Source: Alteromonadaceae bacterium (lineage in GTDB: Bacteria; Pseudomonadota; Gammaproteobacteria; Enterobacterales; Alteromonadaceae). From it: 64,000 nucleotides of DNA. Position numbers and translations under genes: made by a program. The stretch spans positions 59,028 through 123,027 of the forward strand of contig JABSOI010000016.1 in assembly GCA_013216015.1 (NCBI GenBank), read 5' to 3'. The stretch's first letter is position 1. Every line of letters starts with the position of its first letter. The notes beneath the pieces were generated by a model. The model worked only from the letters and a program-made list of their open reading frames with translations, had not been told where the DNA came from and searched no databases. Positions 17,100-26,374 of the stretch are shown here, piece after piece.

Positions 17100-18359
17100 A
17101 TGTTTACTCGTGATATGAATATTGCCGATTTTGACCCTGAACTTTATCAGGCAATGACTAAAGAAGTTGTTCGTCAGGAAGAGCACATCGAATTAATTGC
17201 TTCTGAAAATTATTGCAGCCCACGCGTATTGGAAGCGCAAGGTTCTCAACTAACCAACAAATATGCGGAAGGTTATCCGGGTAAACGTTATTATGGCGGT
17301 TGTGAATATGTTGATATTGCTGAACAATTAGCCATTGACCGAGCAAAAGAATTATTTGGTGCAACATACGCTAATGTTCAGCCACACGCCGGATCGCAAG
17401 CTAACGCTGCGGTATTCCAGGCTTTAGTTAGTCCAGGTGGAAAAATTTTAGGTATGAGCCTGGCTCATGGCGGTCACTTAACACATGGTTCACACGTGAA
17501 CTTCTCAGGAAAATCGTATGAAGCATTTCAATATGGTCTTCATCCTGAAACTGGCGATATTGATTACGAAGAACTGGAACGTTTAGCATTAGAGCACAAA
17601 CCAGAAATGATTATTGGTGGTTTTTCTGCTTTTTCCGGCATTGTAGATTGGGCACGTATACGCGTAATCGCAGACAAAGTAGGTGCTTACTTTTTTGTAG
17701 ATATGGCACACGTTGCCGGCCTGGTTGCCGCCGGTTTATATCCAAACCCGGTTCCTCATGCTCATGTAGTGGCAACAACAACGCATAAAACTTTAGCTGG
17801 CCCACGTGGCGGGTTAATTGTTTCTGCGTGTGATGACGAAGCTATTTATAAAAAGTTAAACAGTGCTGTTTTCCCGGGCGGTCAAGGTGGACCATTAATG
17901 CACATAATCGCTGCAAAAGCGGTTGCATTTAAAGAAGCATTAATGCCTGAATTTAAAGTGTACCAGCAAAAAGTACTGGATAATGCCAAAGCTATGGTTG
18001 CGGTTTTACAAGGTCGTGGTTACAAAGTAGTTTCTAACGGTACTGAAAATCATTTATTACTACTTGATTTAATTGATAAGGATATTACAGGTAAAGATGC
18101 TGATGCTGCTTTAGGTAATGCCCATATTACGGTAAACAAAAACTCGGTGCCAAATGATCCGCGTTCTCCATTCGTTACTTCTGGTTTGCGTTTAGGTACT
18201 CCTGCTATTACACGCCGCGGTTTTGGTGTTGAAGAAACGAAAACATTAACAGGTTGGATTTGTGATATTTTAGACGATATTAATAATGAAGATGTTATTA
18301 ATCGTGTTAAAGGCGAAGTTACAGAACTTTGTTCTCGTTTCCCTGTTTACCAAAAGTAA
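17100..18359 (+). CDS. glyA: Serine hydroxymethyltransferase
   Basis: 419 residues, the normal length. Converts serine and tetrahydrofolate to glycine and methylene-THF, the main one-carbon source, in the cytosol. Seen: [11 protein letters not shown] (31-41), [16 protein letters not shown] (54-69), [21 protein letters not shown] (200-212), the PLP lysine K230 in [13 protein letters not shown], and [17 protein letters not shown]. An AAGGA-like ribosome site precedes the ATG. A hairpin terminator follows at 18525, so it is probably transcribed apart from nrdR. No lesion. Confidence 0.98.
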   Translation: MFTRDMNIADFDPELYQAMTKEVVRQEEHIELIASENYCSPRVLEAQGSQLTNKYAEGYPGKRYYGGCEYVDIAEQLAIDRAKELFGATYANVQPHAGSQANAAVFQALVSPGGKILGMSLAHGGHLTHGSHVNFSGKSYEAFQYGLHPETGDIDYEELERLALEHKPEMIIGGFSAFSGIVDWARIRVIADKVGAYFFVDMAHVAGLVAAGLYPNPVPHAHVVATTTHKTLAGPRGGLIVSACDDEAIYKKLNSAVFPGGQGGPLMHIIAAKAVAFKEALMPEFKVYQQKVLDNAKAMVAVLQGRGYKVVSNGTENHLLLLDLIDKDITGKDADAALGNAHITVNKNSVPNDPRSPFVTSGLRLGTPAITRRGFGVEETKTLTGWICDILDDINNEDVINRVKGEVTELCSRFPVYQK

Positions 18360-18524
18360 GTATTAAACAAGTAAGTAATATAAAAGTTAGTTAACGCCTT
18401 TTGGGGTGAATAATGAAGCAAAGCAGTTAATGGTGAGATCCTAGTTTGTATATTCAAACTTAGGTCTGAGCCTGCATTTACAAGTAGTATGGGTTTAAAC
18501 TGTTTTTGTGAACAACTTTAGCTT

Positions 18525-18560
18525 AAAATGGTCGCTTCTAGCGGCCATTTGTTGTTTTAG
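18525..18560 (+). terminator. Terminator between glyA and nrdR
   Basis: Stem AAATGG-CGCT / AGCG-CCATTT with a three-base loop, followed by GTTGTTTT. It lies 170 bases after glyA and 100 bases before nrdR. Confidence 0.65.
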
Positions 18561-18655
18561 CAAACTAAAAAAGTTTTATACTAGTTATTTATGTTAATTG
18601 GTATTAATGTTCTAAAAATAGCGTCCCAAAAAAATTACTAATTTAGAGGTTAAAA

Positions 18656-19135
18656 ATGCATTGTCCGTTTTGTGGAGCAGTTGATACTAAAGTTATTGAC
18701 TCACGTCTAGTTTCTGGTGGTCATCAGATTCGTCGACGTCGAGAGTGTACTGCTTGTCATGAGCGTTACACTACCTTTGAATCAGCAGAACTGGTTATGC
18801 CCAGACTGATCAAACGCGATGGTTCACGTGATCCTTTCAATGAAGATAAAATGAGAAATGGTTTAGTACGGGCATTAGAGAAAAGACCCGTAAGCACTGA
18901 GCAAGTTGAGCAGGCAATTAATTATGTTAAATCGCAACTTAGGGCGACAGGTGAACGTGAGGTTTCCAGTGAGTTATTAGGGAACCTGATCATGGAACAA
19001 TTAAAAGAGCTCGATAAAGTTGCTTACGTAAGGTTCGCCTCTGTGTATCGTTCATTTGAAGATATTCGTGAATTTGGTGAAGAAATTGCGCGCCTGAGTG
19101 ATGAAAAGAATCAAAATGCAGAAGGTAATGATTAG
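18656..19135 (+). CDS. nrdR: Transcriptional repressor NrdR
   Basis: 159 residues. N-terminal zinc ribbon with C3, C6, C31 and C34 (MHCPFCG ... ECTACHERY), then an ATP-cone domain from about residue 48 ([20 protein letters not shown]). NrdR senses ATP/dATP and represses ribonucleotide reductase genes through NrdR boxes. It sits directly upstream of ribD (3 bases between stop and start), the order usual in gammaproteobacteria. Length normal. Confidence 0.98.
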   Translation: MHCPFCGAVDTKVIDSRLVSGGHQIRRRRECTACHERYTTFESAELVMPRLIKRDGSRDPFNEDKMRNGLVRALEKRPVSTEQVEQAINYVKSQLRATGEREVSSELLGNLIMEQLKELDKVAYVRFASVYRSFEDIREFGEEIARLSDEKNQNAEGND

Positions 19136-19138
19136 CCC

Positions 19139-20392
19139 GTGACTGATCCTTCGACTCATAAAAATATAACAGCGGATTGTTCAGCAAATTTTTCTAATGA
19201 TGATTACTGTTTTATGCAACGAGCAATTGAGCTTGCCAAACGAGGTAAATACACTACTTCTCCAAATCCTAGAGTTGGTTGTGTATTGGTCAAAAATGGC
19301 AGGATTATTGGTGAAGGTTTTCATGCTAAAGCAGGCTCTGGTCATGCAGAAGTTAATGCGCTTCTTGATGTCAGCAATAGGGCTGAAAACACTGAAGTAA
19401 AAGATAGTAAAAAATTGACTGTTGGTGCTACTGCCTATGTTACTTTAGAACCTTGTAGTCATTACGGTCGAACTCCTCCTTGTGCTCAAGGGTTAATTGA
19501 TGCCGGGATCAGTCATGTTATTGCCGCAATGGTTGATCCTAATCCGCAAGTGTCCGGACGTGGAATGAGCTTGTTGGAAAAAGGGGGTATTGGCACTCAG
19601 GTCGGTTTGTTAGAGAATGAGGCCAAAGCACTAAACGCTGGTTTTATTAAATTAATGACTAAAGGAATACCTTTTGTACGTTGTAAAATGGCAGCTAGTC
19701 TTGACGGTAAAACCGCTATGGCAAACGGCGAAAGCCAATGGATCACCTCCGCAGCGGCAAGGCGGGATGTTCAACGATATCGTGCTCAAAGTTGTGCGGT
19801 GATCACTGGCGCTGATTCAATATTAATTGATAACGCAAAAATGACGGTTCGTTGGTCTGAGTTGGGCTATGCTAAAAAACAATACCCGGAAGATGATATC
19901 AGACAACCGGTACGTGTTGTTATTGACTCCCAAAATCGGCTAACACCTGATTTAGCTTTTTTTGGGCAACACAGTAAAATAATTTTAGTGCGAAGTACAC
20001 TTGAAAACATACCTGCTTGGCCTCATTTCGTTGAACAAGTGCAAATTCCCTTAGTTTTGAATGCAAAAGATAGCGGTTTAAACAATCGTGATGGGAAGAT
20101 AAAGCCAACGGGTAAAATAGATTTATTACTTTTATTAAAAGCATTGGCAAAGCGTGGCTTAAATGATGTTTTGATAGAGTCGGGGGCACGTTTAGCCGGA
20201 GCTTTTATCGAACAGGATTTAGTTGATGAGTTAATCTTGTATCAAGCACCTAAATTAATGGGCGGAGATGCGAAGAGTCTGTTGACTATGGCGAATATTC
20301 AATCGTTGTCTTCTGCAAAAAACTTGCGAATTAAAGATCTTCGTATGGTTGGCCCTGATATACGTATTGTTGCTGGTTTGAAAGCTGAGTAA
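19139..20392 (+). CDS. ribD: Bifunctional riboflavin deaminase/reductase RibD
   Basis: 417 residues. Deaminates and then reduces the pyrimidine intermediate, steps 2 and 3 of riboflavin synthesis. N-terminal deaminase: HAEVNALLD and LEPCSHYGRTPPCAQGLIDAG carry the zinc ligands. C-terminal reductase starts about residue 178 (PFVRCKMAASLDGKTAMANG, SQWITS). It begins with GTG three bases after the nrdR stop, pointing to translational coupling; the ribosome site (GAAGG) lies unusually far upstream inside nrdR. About 20-25 residues longer at the N-terminus and in the deaminase loop than E. coli RibD. Confidence 0.96.
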   Translation: MTDPSTHKNITADCSANFSNDDYCFMQRAIELAKRGKYTTSPNPRVGCVLVKNGRIIGEGFHAKAGSGHAEVNALLDVSNRAENTEVKDSKKLTVGATAYVTLEPCSHYGRTPPCAQGLIDAGISHVIAAMVDPNPQVSGRGMSLLEKGGIGTQVGLLENEAKALNAGFIKLMTKGIPFVRCKMAASLDGKTAMANGESQWITSAAARRDVQRYRAQSCAVITGADSILIDNAKMTVRWSELGYAKKQYPEDDIRQPVRVVIDSQNRLTPDLAFFGQHSKIILVRSTLENIPAWPHFVEQVQIPLVLNAKDSGLNNRDGKIKPTGKIDLLLLLKALAKRGLNDVLIESGARLAGAFIEQDLVDELILYQAPKLMGGDAKSLLTMANIQSLSSAKNLRIKDLRMVGPDIRIVAGLKAE

Positions 20393-20499
20393 GAAAGAAA
20401 AGACATATTTAGCATAGTATTTTTATCAGCAAAGATAATTTTTGAAACGATAAATTTAACATAAGCAATTTAACATAAGATTAATATAAGAGAATAAAA

Positions 20500-21177
20500 A
20501 TGTTCACGGGAATCATAGAAGCAGTTGGTAATATTCAAGCAATAAATATCACTGGTGAAGGTGCACGACTTGTTGTGTCTACCGGTAAACTTGATATGAG
20601 CGATGTAAATTTAGGTGATTCTATTGCCACCAATGGTATTTGCCTGACTGTTGTTGCGTTTGATCAAAACAGTTTTAGTTCAGATGTTTCAAATGAAACA
20701 CTTAAACGGACTGGCTTTGTTAATTACCGGGCTGGTCAGAAAGTGAATTTGGAAAAAGCAATGTTACCGACAACTCGTTTTGGCGGGCATATGGTTTCCG
20801 GACATGTTGACGGCATATCAACAATATTATCAATAACAAATAATGGAAACAGTATTGAATATTGGCTATCAGTAACAGAAAACCTTGCCGCTTATGTAGC
20901 TGAAAAAGGCTCTGTAACTATTGATGGTACGAGTTTAACTGTGAATAGCCTAGCTGATGGAAAGTTTCGGATAACGATTGTGCCTCATACCACTGAGCAA
21001 ACAATTATTGGTAGTTATCAGGTAGGTACACTGGTAAATATAGAAGTTGATCTTATTGCCAGATATATTGAACGTTTAATTATGCATAAAGGCTCTGATC
21101 AAAACGATTCCCATGTTTCTCCATCTGGCGGTGGTGTCAGCGAAGCTTTGTTAATGCAGAGTGGTTTTATTAAATAA
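20500..21177 (+). CDS. ribE: Riboflavin synthase alpha chain
   Basis: 225 residues, two lumazine-binding repeats (MFTGIIEAVGNI at 1, then TRFGGHMVSGHVDGIS near 92 opening the second). Dismutates two 6,7-dimethyl-8-ribityllumazine molecules to riboflavin plus the pyrimidine donor. The start MFTGIIE is invariant. Ribosome site AAGAG. A 58-bp tandem array follows the stop directly. The 107-base gap before it and the gap after it show no FMN riboswitch. Confidence 0.97.
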   Translation: MFTGIIEAVGNIQAINITGEGARLVVSTGKLDMSDVNLGDSIATNGICLTVVAFDQNSFSSDVSNETLKRTGFVNYRAGQKVNLEKAMLPTTRFGGHMVSGHVDGISTILSITNNGNSIEYWLSVTENLAAYVAEKGSVTIDGTSLTVNSLADGKFRITIVPHTTEQTIIGSYQVGTLVNIEVDLIARYIERLIMHKGSDQNDSHVSPSGGGVSEALLMQSGFIK

Positions 21178-21233
21178 AAAGTAAAAAGTAAAAAGTAAAA
21201 AGTAAAAAATAAAAATAAAAATAAAAATAAAAT
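21177..21233. repeat. Tandem array of AAAAAGT then AAAAAT
   Basis: About four 7-bp units (AAAAAGT) grade into four 6-bp units (AAAAAT) between the ribE stop and ribBA. Slippage-prone; it also changes the spacing within the rib operon. Confidence 0.9.
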
Positions 21234-21287
21234 TTAATTATACTGGTTCGAGATTTTTCCCGAACTTAAAAAAGGTAAGAGGTTGTC

Positions 21288-22412
21288 ATGAGTTTAAGTC
21301 CTATGAAGTTAAATACACCACAAGAAATAATTAATGATATCGCACAAGGTAAAATGGTTATCTTGATGGACGATGAAGATCGTGAAAATGAAGGTGACTT
21401 CATTATGGCAGCAGAGTTGATAACACCAGAAGCTATAAATTTTATGGCGACTCACGGTCGGGGTTTAATTTGTATGCCGATGACTTTAAAGAAATGCCAA
21501 CAACTTAAACTACCGCTTATGGTAGATAAGAATGACGCACAATTCAGTACTAATTTTACTGTTTCCATTGAAGCAGCTGAAGGTGTAACTACCGGGATTT
21601 CTGCCGGCGATAGAGCTACAACAGTATTAGCGGCGGTTGCGAAAGATGCCACCCACTTAAGTATTGTTCAGCCGGGACATATTTTCCCGTTAATGGCAAA
21701 AGACGGTGGCGTTTTGAATCGCGCAGGCCATACTGAAGCGGGTGTTGATTTGGCTCGATTAGCGGGATTAGAGCCTGCGTCAGTTATTGTTGAAATACTC
21801 AATGAAGACGGCACGATGGCTCGTCGGCCCGATTTAGAAATTATCGCGCAAAAACATGATTTGAAAATGGGAACTATTGCCGATTTAATTGAATACAGAA
21901 ATGCTAATGAAACGACGATTGAACGTATTTCACAATGTAAATTACCAACGGCATTTGGTGAATTTGATCTAACCGTTTTTAAAGATACGATTGACGGGCA
22001 AGCACACTTTGCTTTGACTAAAGGTGAAATAACGGCGGATGAGCCGACTTTAGTTCGTGTACATTTAGAAAATACTTTTAGAGATTTATTATTCAGTCAA
22101 CGTGAAAGCATCGCCAAATGGCCAATTGGTCCCGCGTTGAAAAAAATAGGTCAAGAGGGCGGTGTACTGGTTCTTTTAGGTAAACATGAATCACCGCTTG
22201 ATCTTATTGCCCAAGTACAAACTTACGCTAAACAGGACAATGGTGAAGTAGTTAAAGAAGTAACACGTCACGTTGGTTCTCGAAATGTTGGTGTTGGTTC
22301 ACAAATATTAGCTAATTTGGGTGTTAGTAAGATGCGCTTATTAAGCTCACAAACTAAATACCATTCATTATCTGGCTTCGGTTTAGAAATTGTTGAGTAT
22401 ATTGCTGAGTAA
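21288..22412 (+). CDS. ribBA: DHBP synthase fused to degenerate GTP cyclohydrolase II-like domain
   Basis: 374 residues. Residues 1-205 are a full 3,4-dihydroxy-2-butanone 4-phosphate synthase: [11 protein letters not shown] (27-37), [21 protein letters not shown] [11 protein letters not shown], and [15 protein letters not shown]; this makes the four-carbon precursor of riboflavin. Residues 206-374 align with GTP cyclohydrolase II, but the three zinc cysteines are absent: the position of the HSECLTGD...CDCG motif reads [20 protein letters not shown]. The second domain should have no GTP cyclohydrolase activity, so a separate RibA must be encoded elsewhere. Ribosome site AAGAGG. The usual downstream partners ribH and nusB are not here. 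Confidence 0.95.
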   Translation: MSLSPMKLNTPQEIINDIAQGKMVILMDDEDRENEGDFIMAAELITPEAINFMATHGRGLICMPMTLKKCQQLKLPLMVDKNDAQFSTNFTVSIEAAEGVTTGISAGDRATTVLAAVAKDATHLSIVQPGHIFPLMAKDGGVLNRAGHTEAGVDLARLAGLEPASVIVEILNEDGTMARRPDLEIIAQKHDLKMGTIADLIEYRNANETTIERISQCKLPTAFGEFDLTVFKDTIDGQAHFALTKGEITADEPTLVRVHLENTFRDLLFSQRESIAKWPIGPALKKIGQEGGVLVLLGKHESPLDLIAQVQTYAKQDNGEVVKEVTRHVGSRNVGVGSQILANLGVSKMRLLSSQTKYHSLSGFGLEIVEYIAE

Positions 22413-22525
22413 TATCAAACGATTTTTTCTGTTTTTAGCTGCTCAATTCATGTTTAGTACAAATGGTTTAAGACCCATAAGCATAATTGATGAAAACGTT
22501 ACCTACACCAAAACTATTGGTAATA

Positions 22526-22682
22526 TACCCGTGGTCATTCAAGATGCAGGAATTTGAGGTGAATTTAAAAGCTTATCTAAAAGGCGCTTGATTGAGCAAT
22601 AGCTGGCTATTGGGATTGAAAGCAACGCAGTAGATAATCTTTTAAAACGCTTCAAAACCTGCATCTTGAATGATTACGGGTA
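22526..22682. mobile_element. MITE-like element, family 1 subtype B
   Basis: 157 bp, ends TACCC and GGGTA, flanked by TA. Three substitutions separate it from the copy at 30454-30610. It lies in the spacer after ribBA, in the gap 22413-22743, which holds no gene. Confidence 0.88.
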
Positions 22683-22710
22683 TAGGTAGCGTTTTTTATT
22701 GGTAAGTTTT

Positions 22711-22743
22711 ATTCTATTCTATTCTATTCTATTCTATTCTATT
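22711..22743. repeat. Pentanucleotide array ATTCT x 6
   Basis: Six ATTCT units plus a partial unit run into the stop codon region of the M56-TonB gene on the other strand. Confidence 0.92.
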
Positions 22744-23991
22744 TTAATTATTGACGGTTATCTGTTCTATTCCTTTAGTTTTTTTAAGTGGAGAGTTGCT
22801 GTCCATATTATAATTTAGTTGTACCAGTATATCTTTGTGGGTTTTCCCTTGAGCGTTATATTTCCATTGAAGTAGTGCTCGTTTTGCTGATTTATCAAAA
22901 GTCCCTTCCGGGATTGATTTTATTACACGAACATTTTCCACGTTACCATTTTCTTTTATGTCAAATTGTAAAACTGTATATCCTTCAATTCCATCTGTTG
23001 CTGCGGAAATAGGATATTTAGGCTCAATTCTGATGATAGGTGATAATTCATAGGCTGATTTTTTTGCTGTTTTTTCAGTAAGGTTGCCTGCATAACTTAA
23101 CCCTGATAATAAAGTCACTGATAACAAAGTGCCAATAACCAAGCTGAATTTAGAAACGGTAGTGTTTATTCTAATATGTTTGATGCGTTCGAACATAATA
23201 TCTTTATCTCCATATTTTTTGAATGAGAGTTGAGCAAAGGCAATTGGTGGTGCGGTTTCTGCGGCCACTAACAAGGCTTTGCCATAATTGATCTTGCTGT
23301 TCAATTGTTTTCGCGCCAAAACAGTTTGATCACAGGATAGTTCCTGGTCACGGCGAAACCTAAAATAAGCAAGCCAAACCAAGGGATGAAACCAAAATAG
23401 CGCTAATACTGAAAACGCCAGGAGATTCCAATAAATGTCATTGCGATCAAAATGACAGATTTCGTGTTCCAAAATTAAACTTTGCTGTTCTTGGTTATAC
23501 AAAGCGGTAAAGTTTTCTGGAATGATAAGTTTTTGTTTAAATAATCCAACAAGCATAGGACTATAGGCATGAGTACTTTTATGAATTGTTAATTGCTTGG
23601 GCAAAGCAATATTTAGTGCCGGGATATTTGTCGGCTTCAAGCTTAATTTACGTTGGAACTGAAGATGAGAATATAACCAGAAAACTAACATTCCACCTGA
23701 AGTCATTACCCAAAATAGCATGAGCCAATTAATATTAACTTCGTGTTGTATTGTTTGTGTTGGCAAAATAATAAAACGTTCAATTTGATTATTTGCAACA
23801 TTGAATCCTTCAAATAAATTAAGTGGCAAGCAATAAATCAGCAAACCTAAAGGGACACTAAACCATGCTAAATACGCAATTTTGGCACCAAGTTTATTGA
23901 TTAAAACCCCATGAATGGCCAACAGTATTGTTAAGATGAAAGATAAAGGAATTAGCAACTCAATAAGAAAATTAGTCAATAACTCAATCAT
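22744..23991 (-). CDS. M56 (BlaR1-like) metallopeptidase with TonB C-terminal domain
   Basis: 415 residues. Three N-terminal membrane helices (about 5-30, 38-58, 88-110), then an M56 peptidase domain with zinc motif HEICH (176-180) and the third ligand Glu217 in RRDQELSCD, another helix (about 188-208) and one near 285-305. Residues about 322-402 are a TonB-like C-terminal domain (PIIRIEPKYPISAATDG, GYTVLQFDIKENGNV, KRALLQWKY) in the periplasm in place of the penicillin sensor of BlaR1. It overlaps the BlaI-family gene upstream by 8 bases, forming a BlaI/BlaR1-type pair. The signal sensed is unknown; a cell-envelope cue is an inference. Confidence 0.9.
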   Translation of the reverse strand: MIELLTNFLIELLIPLSFILTILLAIHGVLINKLGAKIAYLAWFSVPLGLLIYCLPLNLFEGFNVANNQIERFIILPTQTIQHEVNINWLMLFWVMTSGGMLVFWLYSHLQFQRKLSLKPTNIPALNIALPKQLTIHKSTHAYSPMLVGLFKQKLIIPENFTALYNQEQQSLILEHEICHFDRNDIYWNLLAFSVLALFWFHPLVWLAYFRFRRDQELSCDQTVLARKQLNSKINYGKALLVAAETAPPIAFAQLSFKKYGDKDIMFERIKHIRINTTVSKFSLVIGTLLSVTLLSGLSYAGNLTEKTAKKSAYELSPIIRIEPKYPISAATDGIEGYTVLQFDIKENGNVENVRVIKSIPEGTFDKSAKRALLQWKYNAQGKTHKDILVQLNYNMDSNSPLKKTKGIEQITVNN

Positions 23992-24358
23992 TGTCTTGCT
24001 CCCATTGAGAAATTATTTCTTTAAGTTCTGTAATATCTTCTTTTTTCAAGTTGCTATTTTTCGCGAAACCGGCAATAAGGGGAGACACTCGGCCACTGAA
24101 TAATCGCTCAATTAAACTTTGGCTCTCGTTCCGGGTATAGGTTTCCCGTTCAAGTAAAGGAGAATATAAATAGCGGCGTTGTTCTTTTTCATAACTTACT
24201 GCTTGTTTTTTAACCAGGCGATTCAGTAAGGTTTTTACTGTTTTATCATGCCATGGTCTTTTATAGTTCAAGCGAGAAATAATTTCATTTGCACTAGCAG
24301 GATGCTTTTCCCATAAGGCATCAAGTACTTCAAATTCGGCTTTGCTAATATCTGACAT
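23984..24358 (-). CDS. BlaI/MecI-family repressor
   Basis: About 124 residues from the ATG at 24358, which follows AGGAG at good spacing; a longer frame upstream (to 24481) lacks family homology and overlaps the operator. Sequence MSDISKAEFEVLDALWEKHP, then NEIISRLNYKRPWHDKTVKTLLNRLVKK is the winged helix of BlaI/CopY repressors, and the C-terminal half is the dimer/cleavage part. In the known pairs the membrane peptidase triggers repressor cleavage. Here the partner is the M56-TonB protein downstream. Two palindromes in its promoter are likely its operators. Confidence 0.92.
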   Translation of the reverse strand: MSDISKAEFEVLDALWEKHPASANEIISRLNYKRPWHDKTVKTLLNRLVKKQAVSYEKEQRRYLYSPLLERETYTRNESQSLIERLFSGRVSPLIAGFAKNSNLKKEDITELKEIISQWEQDND

Positions 24359-24426
24359 TGAGATACTCCTGTTAATTTTTGCGTGTTGAGTCGCACAGCT
24401 TTTAGCAAAAGAGTTTGCTTTATTCT

Positions 24427-24468
24427 GTAGTATTACAACAGTAATACTACCGATGATTACAGGTGTAA
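24427..24468. promoter_or_regulatory. Two operator palindromes for the BlaI-type repressor
   Basis: GTAGTATTAC-N4-GTAATACTAC (24427-24450) is a perfect 10-bp inverted repeat. ATTACAGGTGTAAT (24455-24468) contains TACA-N2-TGTA, the cop-box/BlaI-type core. Both share the ATTAC half-site and lie 70-110 bases upstream of the repressor gene. The arfB start at 24589 is divergent and could be affected too. Confidence 0.75.
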
Positions 24469-24588
24469 TAATAAATGTCAAACAATAATGAAACGGTTTG
24501 TTTCTCTTTTATTTGAAATTTAATCAGTGGTATGGTTATAAGGTATGGTTATAATGTTTTTTACTTCAAAGTATCGGTTAAACTATTT

Positions 24589-25002
24589 GTGTTAATAATT
24601 TCTAACAATGTCAATTTGAGTGACGATGAATACGAACTGACAGCTATTCGTGCTCAGGGAGCGGGTGGGCAAAACGTGAATAAAGTCTCTTCTGCTATTC
24701 ATTTACGTTTTGATATTAATGCCAGTTCTTTGCCTGATTTTTATAAAGAGCGTTTACTTGCTTTAAAAGACAAACGCATCACCAAAGAAGGCGTTATTGT
24801 TATTAAAGCTCAGCAATATCGTACTCAGGAAAAAAACCGTGATGATGCTATTGAACGGCTGGTTTTCTTGATTAAAAGTGCTGCTGTGGTGCATAAATCC
24901 AGAAGAGCCACCAAACCGACAAAGGCGTCTAAAACCAGACGATTAGAGGGTAAAAATCGTCGTGGTCGAGTCAAAGCAATGCGGGGTAGGGTTATCGATT
25001 AA
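24589..25002 (+). CDS. arfB: Alternative ribosome-rescue factor B (YaeJ)
   Basis: About 137 residues from GTG 24589. Contains [20 protein letters not shown] with the catalytic GGQ that hydrolyses peptidyl-tRNA on stalled ribosomes, then the family linker and a strongly basic C-terminal tail (residues from about 105: [17 protein letters not shown] ...) that enters the empty mRNA channel. I chose GTG because the product then starts [14 protein letters not shown], matching family N-termini; the open frame extends to 24532 without homology and the ribosome site is weak. Divergent from the BlaI gene. Confidence 0.92.
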   Translation: MLIISNNVNLSDDEYELTAIRAQGAGGQNVNKVSSAIHLRFDINASSLPDFYKERLLALKDKRITKEGVIVIKAQQYRTQEKNRDDAIERLVFLIKSAAVVHKSRRATKPTKASKTRRLEGKNRRGRVKAMRGRVID

Positions 25003-25075
25003 TAAGATAGACTCCCTGTATAGATGTTATCCCAGAAATGTCGAATTAAGTTTAATTTATAAAGAAGGATTTATT

Positions 25076-26200
25076 ATGACTAAAGTTAAGGGCAACGGTT
25101 TAGCATTTTCACAAATGCCGCTAAACAGAGCTTCTTCAAGTCGAAAAAACAGTGTTTGGTTAGCAAAGCAGAGAAATAAAAAAAATACCGTATTTATACC
25201 CGTCTGGCGCGGTAATTATTTTTTCGATGATGACAAATTGGTGGAATTGTCACAAGCTACTATACCCGTAATCATTCAAAATGCAGGTTTTGAAGCGTTT
25301 TAAAAGTCCATCTACTGCGTTGCTTTCAATCCCAATAGCCAGCTATTGCTCAATCAAGCGCCTTTTAGATAAACGTTTAAATTCACCTCAAATTCCAGCA
25401 TTTCGAATGACCACGGGTATATATTGAATAAAAAGTTAATAGACTTGGCTATGGAAGTGTTATTTTTAGGACTAGACGGTCAAAAAGCAATTTTTGTTAT
25501 TGATGTATCTCATTTATCCCAAAACCAATTAGAAGATCAATTATTGGCACAATTTGAAACAGCAGCACAAGTTCGCGAGTTTAGAACATGTTTACCGTTA
25601 TTAACCTCAAGAGACGCTTCTATTTTAGCCTACGGAAAAGCACTGTCATATTGGCACGTTCATCATCAGTATTGCGGATTTTGTGGTCATAAGAGCTGTG
25701 CTTATGATGGGGGGCATATGCGGAAATGTCAAAATGAAAGCTGTCATCGAGAAAGTTTTCCCCGTACTGATCCCGCTGTTATTATGCTGGTAGAATACCA
25801 ACCGGAAAATGGACCGGCTAAATGTCTATTGGCGCAACATCATCGAATTGGTTCACAGGTGGTTTCTACTTTAGCAGGTTTTGTTGATCCTGGAGAGTCT
25901 TTAGAAGAAGCGGTTAGCAGAGAGGTACTGGAAGAAGCAGGAATTGAGGTTAACGATGTTACTTATATGGCATCACAGCCATGGGCATTTCCAAGTTCAA
26001 TGATGGTAGGTTTTTTTGCTACAACGAAAAATCCTGAGCTCAATATTGATCACGATGAAATAGCTGATGCGCACTGGTTTACTGCTGAAGAAATTAGAAA
26101 ATTTGATAACTGGGGGGATGATGGCGATAATTTTCAAATACCTCGTCAGGAGTCAATTGCTCGATATTTGATAGATCACTGGTTGGAAAGTCAGCCATAG
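25076..26200 (+). pseudogene. nudC: NADH pyrophosphatase NudC split by MITE
   Basis: ATG 25076 opens the N-terminal Nudix-like domain (NGLAFSQMPLNRASSSRKNS, FIPVWRGNYFFDDDKL). At 25263 a 157-bp element intervenes and brings a stop at 25301-25303. Frame resumes at about 25420 with LNKKLIDLAMEVLFLGLDGQ, the zinc ribbon CGFC ... CQNESC and the Nudix box from GFVDPGESLEEAVSREVLEE. Removing the element with one TA restores an uninterrupted frame reading ELSQATILNKKLID. NudC cleaves NADH/NAD(H) and removes NAD caps from RNA. The 3' part carries the whole catalytic and zinc region and might still be translated from TTG 25424 or ATG 25451, but would lack the N-terminal domain that helps form the dimer. 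Confidence 0.93.
25263..25419. mobile_element. MITE-like element, family 1 subtype B, inside nudC
   Basis: 157 bp, ends TACCC and GGGTA, flanked by TA (25261-25262 and 25420-25421). In inverted orientation relative to the copies at 22526 and 30454, and more diverged from them than they are from each other. Confidence 0.92.
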
Positions 26201-26374
26201 TGGTTTGGGCTAATTTTACTGGTTTGGGTAAAGATCGCTTGATTTAATGTTACTGCTCGATAAATATGATGTTTTCATCGAATAATCCTTGTTTACTTAT
26301 ATTAATGGCTTTTATTATATGTTTGTCTTTTCCACCAAAATAATTATTAAACAAATTAATTAAGAAGAAATTAA

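Noticed and set aside
20393..21287. FMN riboswitch near ribE or ribBA
   Set aside because: The conserved RFN segments are not seen before either gene, and the gaps are too short or filled by an A-rich array.
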